From Marinobacter sp. DY40_1A1 (GTDB lineage: Bacteria; Pseudomonadota; Gammaproteobacteria; Pseudomonadales; Oleiphilaceae), in contig NZ_VCHA01000003.1 of NCBI RefSeq assembly GCF_016597815.1, positions 372,001-436,000 of the forward strand: 64,000 bases of DNA, in the 5' to 3' direction. The notes under the pieces were generated by a model that was not told the DNA's origin, ran no database searches, and saw nothing but the letters and a program-made list of their open reading frames with translations. Of the stretch, positions 1 through 9,169 are shown one piece after another (the first letter of the stretch is position 1; the number at the start of each line of letters is the position of its first letter). A program made the translations under genes and the position numbers.

Positions 1-1
1 G

Positions 2-82
2 TCTGGCATTCGCTTTGAAGATGCTCCCCTGCGCCTGCGCCGCCCTGCCGAGCCATCCATCAAGGAAGACACCCGTTCATGA
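2..82 (+). CDS. 3-prime end of an upstream gene (partial)
   Basis: An open frame runs in from the window edge and stops at TGA 80-82, overlapping the minC ATG as ATGA. Only 26 residues are visible, rich in Arg and Pro with a basic end, so the product cannot be identified from sequence. In Pseudomonas the gene before minC encodes a lipid A lauroyl acyltransferase, which makes that a reasonable guess from gene order only. The overlap suggests translational coupling to minC. Confidence 0.5.
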   Translation, partial: SGIRFEDAPLRLRRPAEPSIKEDTRS

Positions 83-828
83 GCAACACCACCACATCAG
101 GGGTACAGCAGGTATTCCAGCTGAAAAGCGCCAGCGTTTCCATGACTGCACTGGAGCTGTATTACTTCGACAACGACGAATTTGAAGAGATGCTGAGGAA
201 CAAAATCAGCCAGGCTCCCGGGTTCTTTCGGGATATCCCTCTTATCATCAGTCTGGAGAAATACGAAGGCCTCGACAGCGAGCTGGATTTCTTCAAGATA
301 ATTGGTGCCTGCCGCCGCAACAGCATTCATGTTATCGGCGTTCGTGGCGGGAATGACGATCAACGCCGCCTGGCGCGCGGAGCCTCTCTGGCCCTGATGC
401 CCGGAGGCGGGCAAAGAGACAGGGATCACCAAGCCACAGCCCAAGCAGCTGATTCTCCTGCAGCGCCCGCGCCGCAGACAATAAAAGAAGCCGCTCCCAC
501 AAAAATCATCAACCAGCCAGTGCGTTCCGGCCAACAGGTTCACGCTCCCGATGGCGATCTGGTTATTCTGGCGCCGGTTCAGGCCGGCGCAGAAGTGCTG
601 GCTGCGGGTAGCATTCATGTCTACGGCCCACTGCGCGGCCGGGCGCTCGCAGGCATTCATGGCTCGGAGTCCGCAAGAATTTTCTGCCAATCCCTTGAGG
701 CAGAGCTTGTGTCCATCGCCGGACACTATAAAATCTCCGAAGATCTTCAGGACAACGGCTGGAAAAACGCTGTGCAAATTCAGCTCAGGGACGACTTGCT
801 GGTGGTAGCACCACTGGACAAGGCCTGA
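79..828 (+). CDS. minC: Septum site-determining protein MinC
   Basis: Inhibitor of FtsZ polymerisation that, with MinD, blocks division near the poles. The 249-residue product has the usual two parts: an N-terminal FtsZ-binding domain (about 1-105), a Pro/Ala/Gln-rich linker (about 115-150) and a C-terminal beta-helical dimerisation domain (about 150-245) with the family pattern of Gly-rich turns (VYGPLRGRALAGI, then the I-F-C-Q stretch). Length is normal for the family. minD and minE follow at once on the same strand, which settles the identity. The ATG overlaps the preceding stop. The linker is more Ala/Pro-rich than usual, as linkers often are. Confidence 0.96.
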   Translation: MSNTTTSGVQQVFQLKSASVSMTALELYYFDNDEFEEMLRNKISQAPGFFRDIPLIISLEKYEGLDSELDFFKIIGACRRNSIHVIGVRGGNDDQRRLARGASLALMPGGGQRDRDHQATAQAADSPAAPAPQTIKEAAPTKIINQPVRSGQQVHAPDGDLVILAPVQAGAEVLAAGSIHVYGPLRGRALAGIHGSESARIFCQSLEAELVSIAGHYKISEDLQDNGWKNAVQIQLRDDLLVVAPLDKA

Positions 829-908
829 TACTGGAATCGAACAGAATAATTTGACCGGGCTATACAACCGGCTGACACGACGAATCCACGAGATACAGGA
901 AACAAACC

Positions 909-1721
909 TTGGCTAGAATTATTGTCGTAACTTCAGGAAAGGGCGGCGTTGGTAAGACCACCACCAGCGCCTCCATAAGCACCGGTCTTGCCAAACGCGG
1001 CCACAAAACCGTGGTGGTGGATTTTGATGTGGGCCTGCGCAACCTCGATCTGATCATGAACTGCGAACGCCGCGTGGTGTATGACTTTGTAAACGTTATA
1101 CAAGGCGATGCAACGCTCAATCAGGCGCTAATCCGTGACAAACGGGTTGATACCCTCTACATACTCCCGACCTCACAAACCCGGGAAAAAGAAGCGCTCA
1201 CCAAAGAGGGTGTTGAAAAGGTCATTAACGAACTTGCCGAAACCTTCGACTACATTATCTGCGACTCCCCGGCCGGCATTGAGCACGGGGCTCAGATGGC
1301 GCTGTACTATGCGGATGAGGCCATTGTTGTTACCAACCCGGAAGTATCATCAGTTCGGGACTCCGACCGCATTCTTGGCATTCTGCAAAGCAAATCCCGC
1401 CGTGCGGAAATGGGTGAAGAGCCGGTTAAGGAGCACCTGCTCCTGACTCGTTACAACCCGGAGCGGGTCGAACGGGGCGAAATGCTATCCGTGGCAGATG
1501 TTGAGGAAATTCTCGCCATCCCTTTGCTGGGTGTTATCCCGGAAAGCCAGGTTGTTCTCAACTCCTCCAACCAGGGGTTGCCGGTTATCCTCGAAACTGA
1601 GAGCGATGCTGGCCAAGCATATGATGACGCCGTTGCACGCCTTCTGGGTGAGGAGCGCGAACACCGCTTCATGACCAGCCAGAAAAAAGGTTTCTTTTCA
1701 CGGATGTTCAAGGGGGGCTAA
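909..1721 (+). CDS. minD: Septum site-determining ATPase MinD
   Basis: Membrane-associated P-loop ATPase that recruits MinC and oscillates under MinE control. The 270-residue protein has the deviant Walker A KGGVGKTT at residues 11-18, the conserved D-S-P-A-G-I-E segment, and ends in an amphipathic basic/aromatic tail (KKGFFSRMFKGG) that serves as the membrane-targeting helix. The start is a TTG: the family N-terminus MARIIVVTSG begins exactly there, with an AGGA ribosome-binding site about 8 bases upstream. It lies 80 bp after minC and 3 bp before minE, consistent with one operon. Confidence 0.97.
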   Translation: MARIIVVTSGKGGVGKTTTSASISTGLAKRGHKTVVVDFDVGLRNLDLIMNCERRVVYDFVNVIQGDATLNQALIRDKRVDTLYILPTSQTREKEALTKEGVEKVINELAETFDYIICDSPAGIEHGAQMALYYADEAIVVTNPEVSSVRDSDRILGILQSKSRRAEMGEEPVKEHLLLTRYNPERVERGEMLSVADVEEILAIPLLGVIPESQVVLNSSNQGLPVILETESDAGQAYDDAVARLLGEEREHRFMTSQKKGFFSRMFKGG

Positions 1722-1724
1722 CGG

Positions 1725-1976
1725 ATGAGTTTCCTCGACTATTTCAGAGGCAAGAAATCAAGCTCCGCCAATGTGGCAAAAGAGCGTTTGCAGATTATTG
1801 TGGCTCACGAGCGTGGGCAGCGCGATCAGCCCGACTACCTGCCGCAAATGCAGCAGGAAATACTGGCGGTTATTCGCAAATATGTCCAGATCAGCGATGA
1901 CATGGTTCAGGTAGAAGTAGACCGGCATGGTAGCTGCTCCGTTCTGGAGCTGAATGTCACCCTGCCTGAACGCTGA
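1725..1976 (+). CDS. minE: Cell division topological specificity factor MinE
   Basis: Small regulator that stimulates MinD ATPase and confines MinCD to the poles. The 83-residue product begins [11 protein letters not shown], the membrane-targeting and MinD-contact segment, followed by the anti-MinCD helix ([16 protein letters not shown]) and the C-terminal topological-specificity domain with conserved LELNVTLP. Length is normal. It is the last gene of the min operon, starting 3 bp after the minD stop; a strong hairpin lies downstream. Confidence 0.97.
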   Translation: MSFLDYFRGKKSSSANVAKERLQIIVAHERGQRDQPDYLPQMQQEILAVIRKYVQISDDMVQVEVDRHGSCSVLELNVTLPER

Positions 1977-2002
1977 GCCCCTCAGCGCCCGGTGATACAA
2001 AT

Positions 2003-2035
2003 GAGCGTTGGCCCGCGCCCTGCAGGCCAACGCTC
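2003..2035. terminator. Hairpin between convergent minE and DUF2804 gene
   Basis: A perfect 11-bp stem (GAGCGTTGGCC with GGCCAACGCTC) and an 11-base loop sits between the stop codons of minE (1976) and the minus-strand DUF2804 gene (2043). No long T-run follows on either strand, so it is a probable bidirectional terminator or mRNA end-protecting hairpin rather than a textbook intrinsic terminator. Confidence 0.6.
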
Positions 2036-2042
2036 GCTGCCC

Positions 2043-3050
2043 TTACCACCGAGCAAAATGGTCCTCCATGAACCCTTGCAAACCCTGAACCTCAACCCTG
2101 CTGCCACCCTCATCAATAAGGCTTCCATTGAAGGTGCCTACATACTGCCGGAAGTTGGAGGCCAGTAGCCCTGCATTCAGCTTTTCCTTTCGAGCCGTGG
2201 CCGGCACAAAATGCAGATCTACCCGGCCATCTACCGTGTTTACATGCCAATCATTCCCGGGACTGTAGCGATCGAAGCTAAACCGGGCTGCCCCAAGAGT
2301 CTGGCACTGCCCATCCAGCCACAGAGCGTTCTCTGTCATACCGGTTTCATTAACGCCCGCTGCCAGGTTAAGCCCGATTGAGCGACCATCGGGCAGTTGT
2401 CCAGACAGGCTCGCCCAATTCCAGGCCGTTTCACGGCGCATAAAGCCGCAACTCCAGTCAACAGCACCACGAGTGCTGTCATCACACCGCCAGATTTGAT
2501 GCCCCCAGCGAATCTCGCCGTCAACCGGCAAACCCGCCGATTTCCGGGTGAACACCCAACCATTGTAGCCAGCAGGGCACACTAGCCGCAGAGGATCATT
2601 ATCCTCTTTCAGCGTCAACTCCACGCGAATGCCACCAGGAGCCGACACGGAGATTGCCCTGCCGCCGGCGAAAGGCAGAATGCGCATGGAAACCTTCCCT
2701 TTTCTGAACGAGGCCTGGCCACGCTCAGGGAAAGGTTCAATTCGAGTTCCCACTGCCAGAGGGTTCATAAAGCTGTGCTCAAGCATCTGCCCGGATGCAA
2801 AATCATAGAGATAGAAAAAGCCGCTTCCCATCAGCTTCAAATCCACCAGAGCCATACCAAACACCCACCCGGGACCGGTGACACTCACAAACTGGAACTG
2901 GTTAAACCGCCAGCGCCGGGCGAACCCGGAGCGAGGTTTATCCATTACCGTGCGCAGGTCGTAATCCAGATAGTTTATTTCTTCGACTGGCTGGCTCAGT
3001 ATGCCGGGTGCAAAGCGCCCCTTGGCATCAATCAGTTTCTTTGTTGTCAT
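2043..3050 (-). CDS. DUF2804 domain-containing protein
   Basis: A 335-residue protein recognised as DUF2804 by its N-terminal FGMALVDLKLMGSGFFYLYD segment, its all-beta pattern with many Trp/Phe residues, and the end segment FMEDHFARW. The family has no established function that I can state. There is no signal peptide or membrane segment, so it is probably cytoplasmic. It is a single gene, convergent with minE and divergent from the START-domain gene, with about 136 bp between the two divergent starts. Confidence 0.8.
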   Translation of the reverse strand: MTTKKLIDAKGRFAPGILSQPVEEINYLDYDLRTVMDKPRSGFARRWRFNQFQFVSVTGPGWVFGMALVDLKLMGSGFFYLYDFASGQMLEHSFMNPLAVGTRIEPFPERGQASFRKGKVSMRILPFAGGRAISVSAPGGIRVELTLKEDNDPLRLVCPAGYNGWVFTRKSAGLPVDGEIRWGHQIWRCDDSTRGAVDWSCGFMRRETAWNWASLSGQLPDGRSIGLNLAAGVNETGMTENALWLDGQCQTLGAARFSFDRYSPGNDWHVNTVDGRVDLHFVPATARKEKLNAGLLASNFRQYVGTFNGSLIDEGGSRVEVQGLQGFMEDHFARW

Positions 3051-3186
3051 AATTGTCGTCAGATCAGGCCAATTTATCGAACTGCTTCACCGGGCAGTAA
3101 CCTGGTTCACAATCCCCTGCTTCGGGCCCATACTGCCCGCCACCTCGTGATAGACTCTGCCCAATTTTTTCAAGGAAGTGTAGCTT

Positions 3187-3927
3187 ATGAACAAGACCGA
3201 AGCCCACGGCTTTAAAGACTGGGCCTCAGTCATCAGCGGTGCAATCTTTGCCCTGCTGGTTTCTGCAATGGCGACCACTACTGTTAGCGCGGCGCTACCG
3301 GGAGAAGACAGCGACGTATGGAGCTTGCGCAAGGAATCCGGCGACATCCGCATCTACACCATGCGCCAGAGCGATTCCAGCTTTCAGGCATTCAAAGCCG
3401 AAGCCCTGATTGATGCCCCGATCGAATCCATTATGGCCGTGATGCAGAACCCCGCATCCTGCATGGAGTGGTTGCTTAACTGCACGGAATCCTATGCTGT
3501 GGGCAAAGGTAACTTTCATGAGCGTTACGTCTACTCAGTAAACGACCTGCCTTGGCCGGTAACCGATCGTGACTATGTCCTTAGCGTTCACACACAGGGG
3601 AGCAAAGCTTCTGGTGAGATCGTTATGCAAATGAGCGCTGTGCCAGAGATGCGTGCAGAGGTTAGTAATCGCGTAAGGGTTGATCTATCCAACACCCGGT
3701 ACCGGTTGATTCCCGAGAACGGTAAAACCCGAATGATCTGGCTGCAACATACTGATCCAAAGGGCGCCCTGCCTGGTTGGCTGGTTAACACCCTCCTCGT
3801 TGATATACCGGTAAGTTCCCTGGAAGAGCTAGAGCGGGTAGCAAGCAAAGAGCGCTATCAGGGCTTTAGCCTGATCTATGACGAAAGCGGCCAACTGGTT
3901 GATGTAAGGCAAACCAGCGGCAACTGA
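3187..3927 (+). CDS. START domain-containing exported protein
   Basis: A 246-residue protein with an N-terminal hydrophobic segment (about 13-37, SGAIFALLVSAMATTTVSA) that looks like a signal peptide or anchor, followed by one START lipid-binding domain (about 45-235). START hallmarks include a segment beginning IDAPIESIMAVMQNP, the central DLPWPVTDRDYV and a C-terminal P-V-S-S-L-E-E-L helix. Such proteins bind hydrophobic ligands in a closed cavity; the ligand here is unknown. The ATG is preceded by AAGGAAGTG. It probably begins a unit with the CBS-pair gene 68 bp downstream. Confidence 0.82.
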   Translation: MNKTEAHGFKDWASVISGAIFALLVSAMATTTVSAALPGEDSDVWSLRKESGDIRIYTMRQSDSSFQAFKAEALIDAPIESIMAVMQNPASCMEWLLNCTESYAVGKGNFHERYVYSVNDLPWPVTDRDYVLSVHTQGSKASGEIVMQMSAVPEMRAEVSNRVRVDLSNTRYRLIPENGKTRMIWLQHTDPKGALPGWLVNTLLVDIPVSSLEELERVASKERYQGFSLIYDESGQLVDVRQTSGN

Positions 3928-3995
3928 AAAGGTGACGGGCTGGGCGCGAAACGCTAAGCTCTGGTGAAAGGACTTCACAAAGCAGAGATCACTCA

Positions 3996-4487
3996 ATGAC
4001 AGTGCTCGCACACGAAATAATGACGCCTAGCATCAAGGCGGTGCCACAATCCTGGACAATGGATCGCCTGGCCAGATTCCTGACCGACAATGAAATCACG
4101 GGCAGCCCTGTTACGGATGAATCCGGTGAAATTATTGGCATCGCCACCTTAAAGGACATTGCGGAGTTTCGCTGGAACGCCAAGCGGTCTGAGTCCAGTG
4201 ATGAACTCACCGCTGAAGAACATCAGGAAGCCCGCCGCCTGCGCATGGTGCTTTTTGAGGAGATGGGCAAAGTGCCGGTAGAAGTGCGGGATATCATGAC
4301 CCCCATTGTATTATCGGTTGATGAAACAACACCGGTGCGCGACATAGCCAATATTATGATGAAAGAGCATCTACACCGGATTTTTGTCACCAAAGATGCC
4401 AGGATAACCGGCATCGTAACCACTTATGATATGCTGAAAATCGTCTCGAATGAGGAGCTTACGCAACGCTGTGCCAGTAACAGCTGA
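3996..4487 (+). CDS. CBS domain pair protein
   Basis: A 163-residue cytoplasmic protein made almost only of two CBS motifs (about 1-60 and 90-150). Both show the typical ends: MTPSIKAV with GIATLKDI, and IMTPIVLSVDE with GIVTTYDML. The linker is charged (KRSESSDELTAEEHQEARR). Stand-alone CBS pairs usually sense adenine nucleotides and act on a partner; the partner is not evident, although the next gene, the PIN-PhoH ATPase, starts only 24 bp away and may be co-transcribed. Confidence 0.85.
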   Translation: MTVLAHEIMTPSIKAVPQSWTMDRLARFLTDNEITGSPVTDESGEIIGIATLKDIAEFRWNAKRSESSDELTAEEHQEARRLRMVLFEEMGKVPVEVRDIMTPIVLSVDETTPVRDIANIMMKEHLHRIFVTKDARITGIVTTYDMLKIVSNEELTQRCASNS

Positions 4488-4511
4488 ACCACCACAGAGG
4501 TAGCGCCCCCT

Positions 4512-5909
4512 ATGCCCAGAACACCGGAAAGTGCACCGCAAGCCCGAAGAACCATGTACGTCCTCGACACCAACGTCCTGATCCACGATCCCAACGCCCT
4601 CCTCAATTTTGAAGAACACGATGTCATCATCCCGATGACCGTTCTTGAAGAACTCGACGGCCTTAAATCCGGCAAACAAAGTGTCGCTGCCGACTGTCGC
4701 CAGGCAATCCGCACCATTGACCGCCTGCTTGGGGATGCCAGCCCGAAAGAGATAGAAAAAGGTGTGCCCATTGTAAGAGCCAAAATGGCTAAACCCCTGG
4801 GCACCCTCTCCATACTGATGAGCACCGAGCATGCCAGTGGCCACTCATTACCCGAGCACCTGAACGACAACAAGATTATCAACACCCTTGCCGCGCTTCA
4901 GCAACGGCACAAGTCCCGGGATATCATTCTCGTCAGCAAAGACATCAACATGCGGTTGAAGGCCCGTGGCTTTGGTGTTGAAGCCCAGGACTACCAGAAT
5001 GACCAGTTGGTTGATGACATCGACCTGCTCCCAAAGGGCTACATGGAGTTTCCGAACTCATTCTGGGACACCATTGCCAAAGTAGAAACCTTGCAGCGAG
5101 ACGGGCTAACCGAACACATCCTCAAGCGGGAAGGTGAGCTGGCCAAGCTGAACATCAACGAGTTCGTTCTTGATGAGCAGGGGTTTATAGGCCGGGTGGT
5201 CAACATTACCGACACCCAGGTGGTGATCCGGGATCTGCACCAGCACGACTTGATGAACGAAGAAGTCTGGGGCCTGGTGCCGCGGGATATTTATCAGGCC
5301 ATGGCGCTGCACCTGCTGCTCGATCCTGATATCCACCTGGTGAACCTCACCGGTTCAGCCGGCTCCGGTAAAACCATTCTTGCGCTGGCCGCCTGCATCG
5401 AAATGACGGTGGCCAGCAAGCTTTATAAACGGATTATTGCCACCCGCTCAACACAAGGCCTGGATGAAGACATTGGCTTCCTGCCCGGTACCGAAGCGGA
5501 AAAAATGGAGCCCTGGCTGGGCGCCATTGTGGACAACCTGGAAGCGCTGCACGAAGACGATGAGAACATGACCGCCAGTGTGGACTACATTCTCAGCAAG
5601 GTTCCTCTGCACTTCAAATCCATGAACTACATTCGTGGCCGCAGTTTCCAGCACAGCCTGATCATTATTGATGAGTCCCAGAACCTGACTCCGCATCAGA
5701 TCAAGACCATCATTACCCGTGCAGGTAATGGCTCCAAAGTGATCTGCCTGGGCAACCTGGCACAGATTGACACACCATACCTGAGCGCTTTGAGCTCCGG
5801 CCTGACCTACATGACCGAACGCTTCAAAACCTTCAGCCACGGTGGGCACATTCACTTGCAAGGAGTGCCACGCTCACTGCTGGCAGAATTTGCAGAAGCC
5901 AACCTGTAA
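4512..5909 (+). CDS. PhoH-family protein with N-terminal PIN domain
   Basis: A 465-residue fusion of a PIN nuclease domain (about 14-150) and a PhoH P-loop ATPase (about 255-465). PIN acidic residues are visible at D19 (VLDTNVLIHD), D119 (LNDNKIINTL) and D144 (VSKDINMRL). The Walker A is GSAGSGKT at 281-288, with a Walker B IIIDESQN near residue 388. This PhoH2 architecture is associated with ATP-driven RNA unwinding and cleavage in characterised relatives; the substrate in this organism is unknown. The gene follows the CBS-pair gene closely. Confidence 0.9.
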   Translation: MPRTPESAPQARRTMYVLDTNVLIHDPNALLNFEEHDVIIPMTVLEELDGLKSGKQSVAADCRQAIRTIDRLLGDASPKEIEKGVPIVRAKMAKPLGTLSILMSTEHASGHSLPEHLNDNKIINTLAALQQRHKSRDIILVSKDINMRLKARGFGVEAQDYQNDQLVDDIDLLPKGYMEFPNSFWDTIAKVETLQRDGLTEHILKREGELAKLNINEFVLDEQGFIGRVVNITDTQVVIRDLHQHDLMNEEVWGLVPRDIYQAMALHLLLDPDIHLVNLTGSAGSGKTILALAACIEMTVASKLYKRIIATRSTQGLDEDIGFLPGTEAEKMEPWLGAIVDNLEALHEDDENMTASVDYILSKVPLHFKSMNYIRGRSFQHSLIIIDESQNLTPHQIKTIITRAGNGSKVICLGNLAQIDTPYLSALSSGLTYMTERFKTFSHGGHIHLQGVPRSLLAEFAEANL

Positions 5910-5939
5910 GCGCCTCCCTACCTACACCTTTAGTCCAAG

Positions 5940-5973
5940 ATCTGTGCCGGAATGGCCTCGTTTCGGCACAGAT
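5940..5973 (+). terminator. Hairpin after the PhoH gene
   Basis: A perfect 10-bp stem (ATCTGTGCCG with CGGCACAGAT) and a 14-base loop starts 31 bp after the stop of the PIN-PhoH gene. There is no T-run after it. It probably separates this gene from the CstA-type transporter that begins at 6085. Confidence 0.45.
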
Positions 5974-6084
5974 TAGATACACTGCCCCTCACGCCATCCA
6001 GGATGTACTCAAACTGCATCCATCCGCGATGGTCTATACTTCGAAACACACCGCTACTCAAACAAATTAGGCAGGTAGGCATCG

Positions 6085-7767
6085 ATGAGCTCTATTATAT
6101 TGATGGTACTCGGGCTTGGGGGCATGGCACTGGGATTTTTCGTTTACTCGAAATTTCTCGCACACGTTGTTTTCAAACTGAGCGACAGCTTTAAAACCCC
6201 GGCTGAAGAATTTGAAGACGGCATCGACTTTGTCCCCACCAATAAATTTGTTCTCTGGGGCCACCACTTCACATCCGTAGCAGGCGCTGCACCCATTGTC
6301 GGGCCAGCAATTGCCGTTATCTGGGGCTGGCTGCCCGCCTTTTTGTGGGTCACCCTGGGCACCATCTTCTTCGCAGGCGTTCACGATTTTGGCGCCATCT
6401 GGGCCAGTGTACGAAACAAGGCCAAGTCAGTAGGCACCCTCACTGGCGAAGTGGTTGGCGGCCGTGCCAGAGCCATCTTCTCCATTGTGATTTTCCTGGT
6501 TCTGCTGATGGTGAACGCGGTATTTGGCGTTGTTATCGCCAAACTGCTGATCAACAACCCTGGCGCAGTCGTTCCTGTTTGGGGCGCCATAGCCGTGGCT
6601 CTGGTGATTGGCCAGGCCATCTACCGGGCAAAAATGAGCCTGCCACTGGTTTCAATTGTTGGCGTGATTGCGCTGTATTTCCTGATTTACATTGGCCCTT
6701 CCATGCCGGTGTCACTCCCCGAATCCGTTGCCGGGCTGTCACCCAGTGCAGCCTGGATCATTATCCTGTTTGTGTATGCAGCCATCGCATCGCTGTTGCC
6801 TGTGTGGGTACTGCTCCAGCCCCGGGATTACATTAACGGCCTGCAGTTGTTCGTAGGGCTGGCTGCACTCTACGCCGCCGTACTGATCGCAAACCCCACT
6901 GTGGTCGCGCCCATGATCAACGTTGATGTACCGGCAGGCACACCCTCAATGATTCCGCTACTGTTCGTAACCATTGCCTGTGGCGCTATTTCCGGCTTTC
7001 ACGGCCTGGTTGCCTCCGGCACCACATCCAAACAACTGGCCAAGGAATCCGACGCCCGTTTTGTGGGCTACTTTGGTGCAACCGGTGAAGGCGCACTTGC
7101 GTTGGCCGCCATTATTGCCGCCACAGCCGGCTTTGCTTCCCTCGCGGACTGGCAGGCCATGTATCACTCCTTTGGCCAAGGCGGCGTGCTGGCATTTGTA
7201 AACGGCGGCGCAACCATCCTGAGCGCCGGTACCGGCCTCGACATGGCTGTTGCTGCCACCATGCTGACCGTTATGGCTGCCCTCTTTGCAGGCACCACCA
7301 TGGATACCGGCCTGCGCTTGCAGCGCTATATTTTCCAGGAGTGGGGTGAGATCTATAACATCAAGTGGATGGCCAAGCCATTACCGGCCACACTGCTGTC
7401 TGTGGGTACTTGCCTGGCTTTGGCTTTCGGCGCTGGTGGCGCGGATGGCTCCGGCGGACTACTCATATGGCCGCTATTTGGCACCACCAACCAGCTTCTG
7501 GCAGGCCTGACCCTTCTGGTTGTCACCGTTATGCTGGTGCGCAAAGGTTCGCCCACGTTCTACACCCTGGCACCGTTGGTGTTTGTACTCGCCATGTCGC
7601 TCTTTGCCTTGCTGATTCAGCTCAAAGGCTTCTACGACAAGGCAGACTGGTTCCTGTTCACCATGGACCTGGTGGTTCTTGTGGCTGCCATTTTTGTCAC
7701 CCTGGAGTGCATTGCCGCCCTGAAGCGGGCCAAGGCAGAAATGCGCCTGTCATCGGCAGGCGACTGA
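6085..7767 (+). CDS. CstA-family carbon starvation / peptide-pyruvate transporter
   Basis: Polytopic inner-membrane protein of 560 residues with about 14-16 hydrophobic segments. The CstA signature region NKFVLWGHHFTSVAGAAPIVGP is at about 51-72, followed by FFAGVHDFGAIWAS and a conserved FHGLVASGTTSKQLAKE segment. Family members import pyruvate or peptides on carbon limitation. It is shorter than E. coli CstA (about 700 residues), because it lacks most of the C-terminal extension. The next two genes, a cory-CC-star protein and an ArsA-like ATPase, follow on the same strand and probably work with it. Confidence 0.88.
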   Translation: MSSIILMVLGLGGMALGFFVYSKFLAHVVFKLSDSFKTPAEEFEDGIDFVPTNKFVLWGHHFTSVAGAAPIVGPAIAVIWGWLPAFLWVTLGTIFFAGVHDFGAIWASVRNKAKSVGTLTGEVVGGRARAIFSIVIFLVLLMVNAVFGVVIAKLLINNPGAVVPVWGAIAVALVIGQAIYRAKMSLPLVSIVGVIALYFLIYIGPSMPVSLPESVAGLSPSAAWIIILFVYAAIASLLPVWVLLQPRDYINGLQLFVGLAALYAAVLIANPTVVAPMINVDVPAGTPSMIPLLFVTIACGAISGFHGLVASGTTSKQLAKESDARFVGYFGATGEGALALAAIIAATAGFASLADWQAMYHSFGQGGVLAFVNGGATILSAGTGLDMAVAATMLTVMAALFAGTTMDTGLRLQRYIFQEWGEIYNIKWMAKPLPATLLSVGTCLALAFGAGGADGSGGLLIWPLFGTTNQLLAGLTLLVVTVMLVRKGSPTFYTLAPLVFVLAMSLFALLIQLKGFYDKADWFLFTMDLVVLVAAIFVTLECIAALKRAKAEMRLSSAGD

Positions 7768-7784
7768 GCACTGCGTGAATAGCT

Positions 7785-7805
7785 GGCCAGGCCTGGCCCG
7801 GCCAG
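7785..7805 (+). repeat. Palindromic hairpin between cstA-type gene and cory-CC-star gene
   Basis: A GC-rich palindrome (GGCCAGGCCTGGCC, 7785-7798) overlapping a CTGGCC/GGCCAG pairing lies in the 57-bp gap, followed by TTTC. It could attenuate transcription or protect the transporter mRNA. It does not rule out co-transcription with the downstream pair. Confidence 0.35.
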
Positions 7806-7824
7806 TTTCATATCCCGGGAGTCG

Positions 7825-8106
7825 TTGATGAAAAAGACACTGTCCCGTTTGAAATACCTTTACCAAAAAGCCAGTCAAGCTGGCGCCGAGTACTACAACG
7901 CACCCTACAGAGCGGCCATTGCCCGCGCCCGGCGGGACGAAGACGACCTCTTCATGCTACTGGTGTTCAGTGAAATGATGGGCATCCCCAATCCCGCAGG
8001 CTGGTACTGCATGGAGCTGCAACCACTCATGCTCGAGCGGTTCCACGACTGGCATACCCGTATGGGCATGGAGCGCTCACCGCTCGACAACTTCCGCTGC
8101 TGTTGA
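7825..8106 (+). CDS. Cory-CC-star protein
   Basis: A 93-residue protein ending in Cys-Cys immediately before the stop, the feature for which the cory-CC-star family is named. It has a basic N-terminus, an AEYYNAPYRAAIARARRDEDD stretch, and a conserved middle (LLVFSEMMGIPNPAGWYCMELQPLM), with no clear signal peptide. The molecular role is not known to me. Its ATG has a GGGAG site upstream. It sits 57 bp after a CstA-type transporter and 7 bp before an ArsA-like ATPase, a neighbourhood reminiscent of the small YbdD/YjiX partners of CstA in enterobacteria, though the sequence is different. Confidence 0.8.
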   Translation: MMKKTLSRLKYLYQKASQAGAEYYNAPYRAAIARARRDEDDLFMLLVFSEMMGIPNPAGWYCMELQPLMLERFHDWHTRMGMERSPLDNFRCC

Positions 8107-8113
8107 GGAAATA

Positions 8114-9169
8114 ATGCCGCAAGCTCACAACCTGAATATTCTGGAACTTATTACCAGCCGCAAACTTATCATGGTGGGTGGCAAAGGCGGGGTAGGCAAA
8201 ACCACCACGGCCTCCGCTATTGCAGTTGCTGCGGCTAATCAGGGGCGTCGGGTATTATTGATCTCCACAGACCCGGCCCACAGCCTTGCAGATGCTTTTG
8301 ACCGGGCCATTGGAGGCCAGGTAACGCGCATGGCGCCCAACCTGGATGCCCTGGAACTGGACCCGGATACAGAAGCTGAAGCTTACATGGACAGGGTTAT
8401 GCAGCAGATGCGGCGGTTTGCCGGCCCGGACCAGATCAATGAACTGCAGCGACAACTGAGGCTGGGCGCACAATCCCCGGGCGCCCAGGAAGCGGCCATA
8501 CTGGAGCGCATGGCCACGCTGATAGAAGACAGCGAAAACAACTACGATCTGTTGATCTTCGACACAGCACCCACGGGCCATACCTTGCGGCTGCTGACCC
8601 TGCCGGAAATCATGGCTGCCTGGACCGACGGACTACTGAAGCACAACAAACGATCTGAAAAACTGGGCAAGGCGCTGGCGCACCTCACACCAGGGCGCAG
8701 TGTCGACAACCCGCTGAAAAGCCCGGAGGAAAACCCGGTTGAAGGCATGGACCAGCGAGGCCAGGAATTAACCGAAACCTTGCTACGCCGCCAGCGGCTG
8801 TTTCAACGCACTCGCCGCCGCCTTAACGATACCAACCACACAGCATTCGTGTTCGTGATGACCCCGGAGAAGCTACCTATTCTTGAAACTGGCAGAGCCA
8901 TAGAGGCACTAGCCAGTGCCAACATCCCGGTTGCCGGGGTGATCGTGAACCGCATCATGCCGGATACCGCAAACAGTCCCTTTTGGCAGGCCCGTGTTGA
9001 ACGCCAAAGCCGCCATCTGCAGGAAATCGACGATTTGCTGAAGAATCTGCCACAGAAGCGCCTGCCATTAATGGAAGACGATGTTAGTGGGCTTGAGGCG
9101 CTCACTCGCTTTGCCAGTCTTATGACCCCGGTTGTCGGCTCCTCATTACTTACACCCGGTAACGACTGA
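8114..9169 (+). CDS. ArsA/Get3-like ATPase
   Basis: A single-domain 351-residue P-loop ATPase of the ArsA/GET3/MinD class. The deviant Walker [12 protein letters not shown] is at about 22-32, a switch-[13 protein letters not shown] follows, and the family signature [12 protein letters not shown] lies near 155-166. I find no cysteine in the whole protein, so it lacks both the arsenite-binding cysteines of ArsA and the zinc CxxC of Get3, and no ars genes are nearby. A role in arsenic export is therefore unlikely. It is coupled to the cory-CC-star gene (7-bp gap), and its 3-prime end overlaps the convergent chemoreceptor gene by 20 bp. Confidence 0.85.
   Translation: MPQAHNLNILELITSRKLIMVGGKGGVGKTTTASAIAVAAANQGRRVLLISTDPAHSLADAFDRAIGGQVTRMAPNLDALELDPDTEAEAYMDRVMQQMRRFAGPDQINELQRQLRLGAQSPGAQEAAILERMATLIEDSENNYDLLIFDTAPTGHTLRLLTLPEIMAAWTDGLLKHNKRSEKLGKALAHLTPGRSVDNPLKSPEENPVEGMDQRGQELTETLLRRQRLFQRTRRRLNDTNHTAFVFVMTPEKLPILETGRAIEALASANIPVAGVIVNRIMPDTANSPFWQARVERQSRHLQEIDDLLKNLPQKRLPLMEDDVSGLEALTRFASLMTPVVGSSLLTPGND

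Noticed and set aside
8114..9169. Arsenite-export ATPase (arsA of an ars operon)
   Set aside because: No cysteine is present in the protein, only one ATPase domain exists, and no arsB, arsR, arsC or arsD gene is close.
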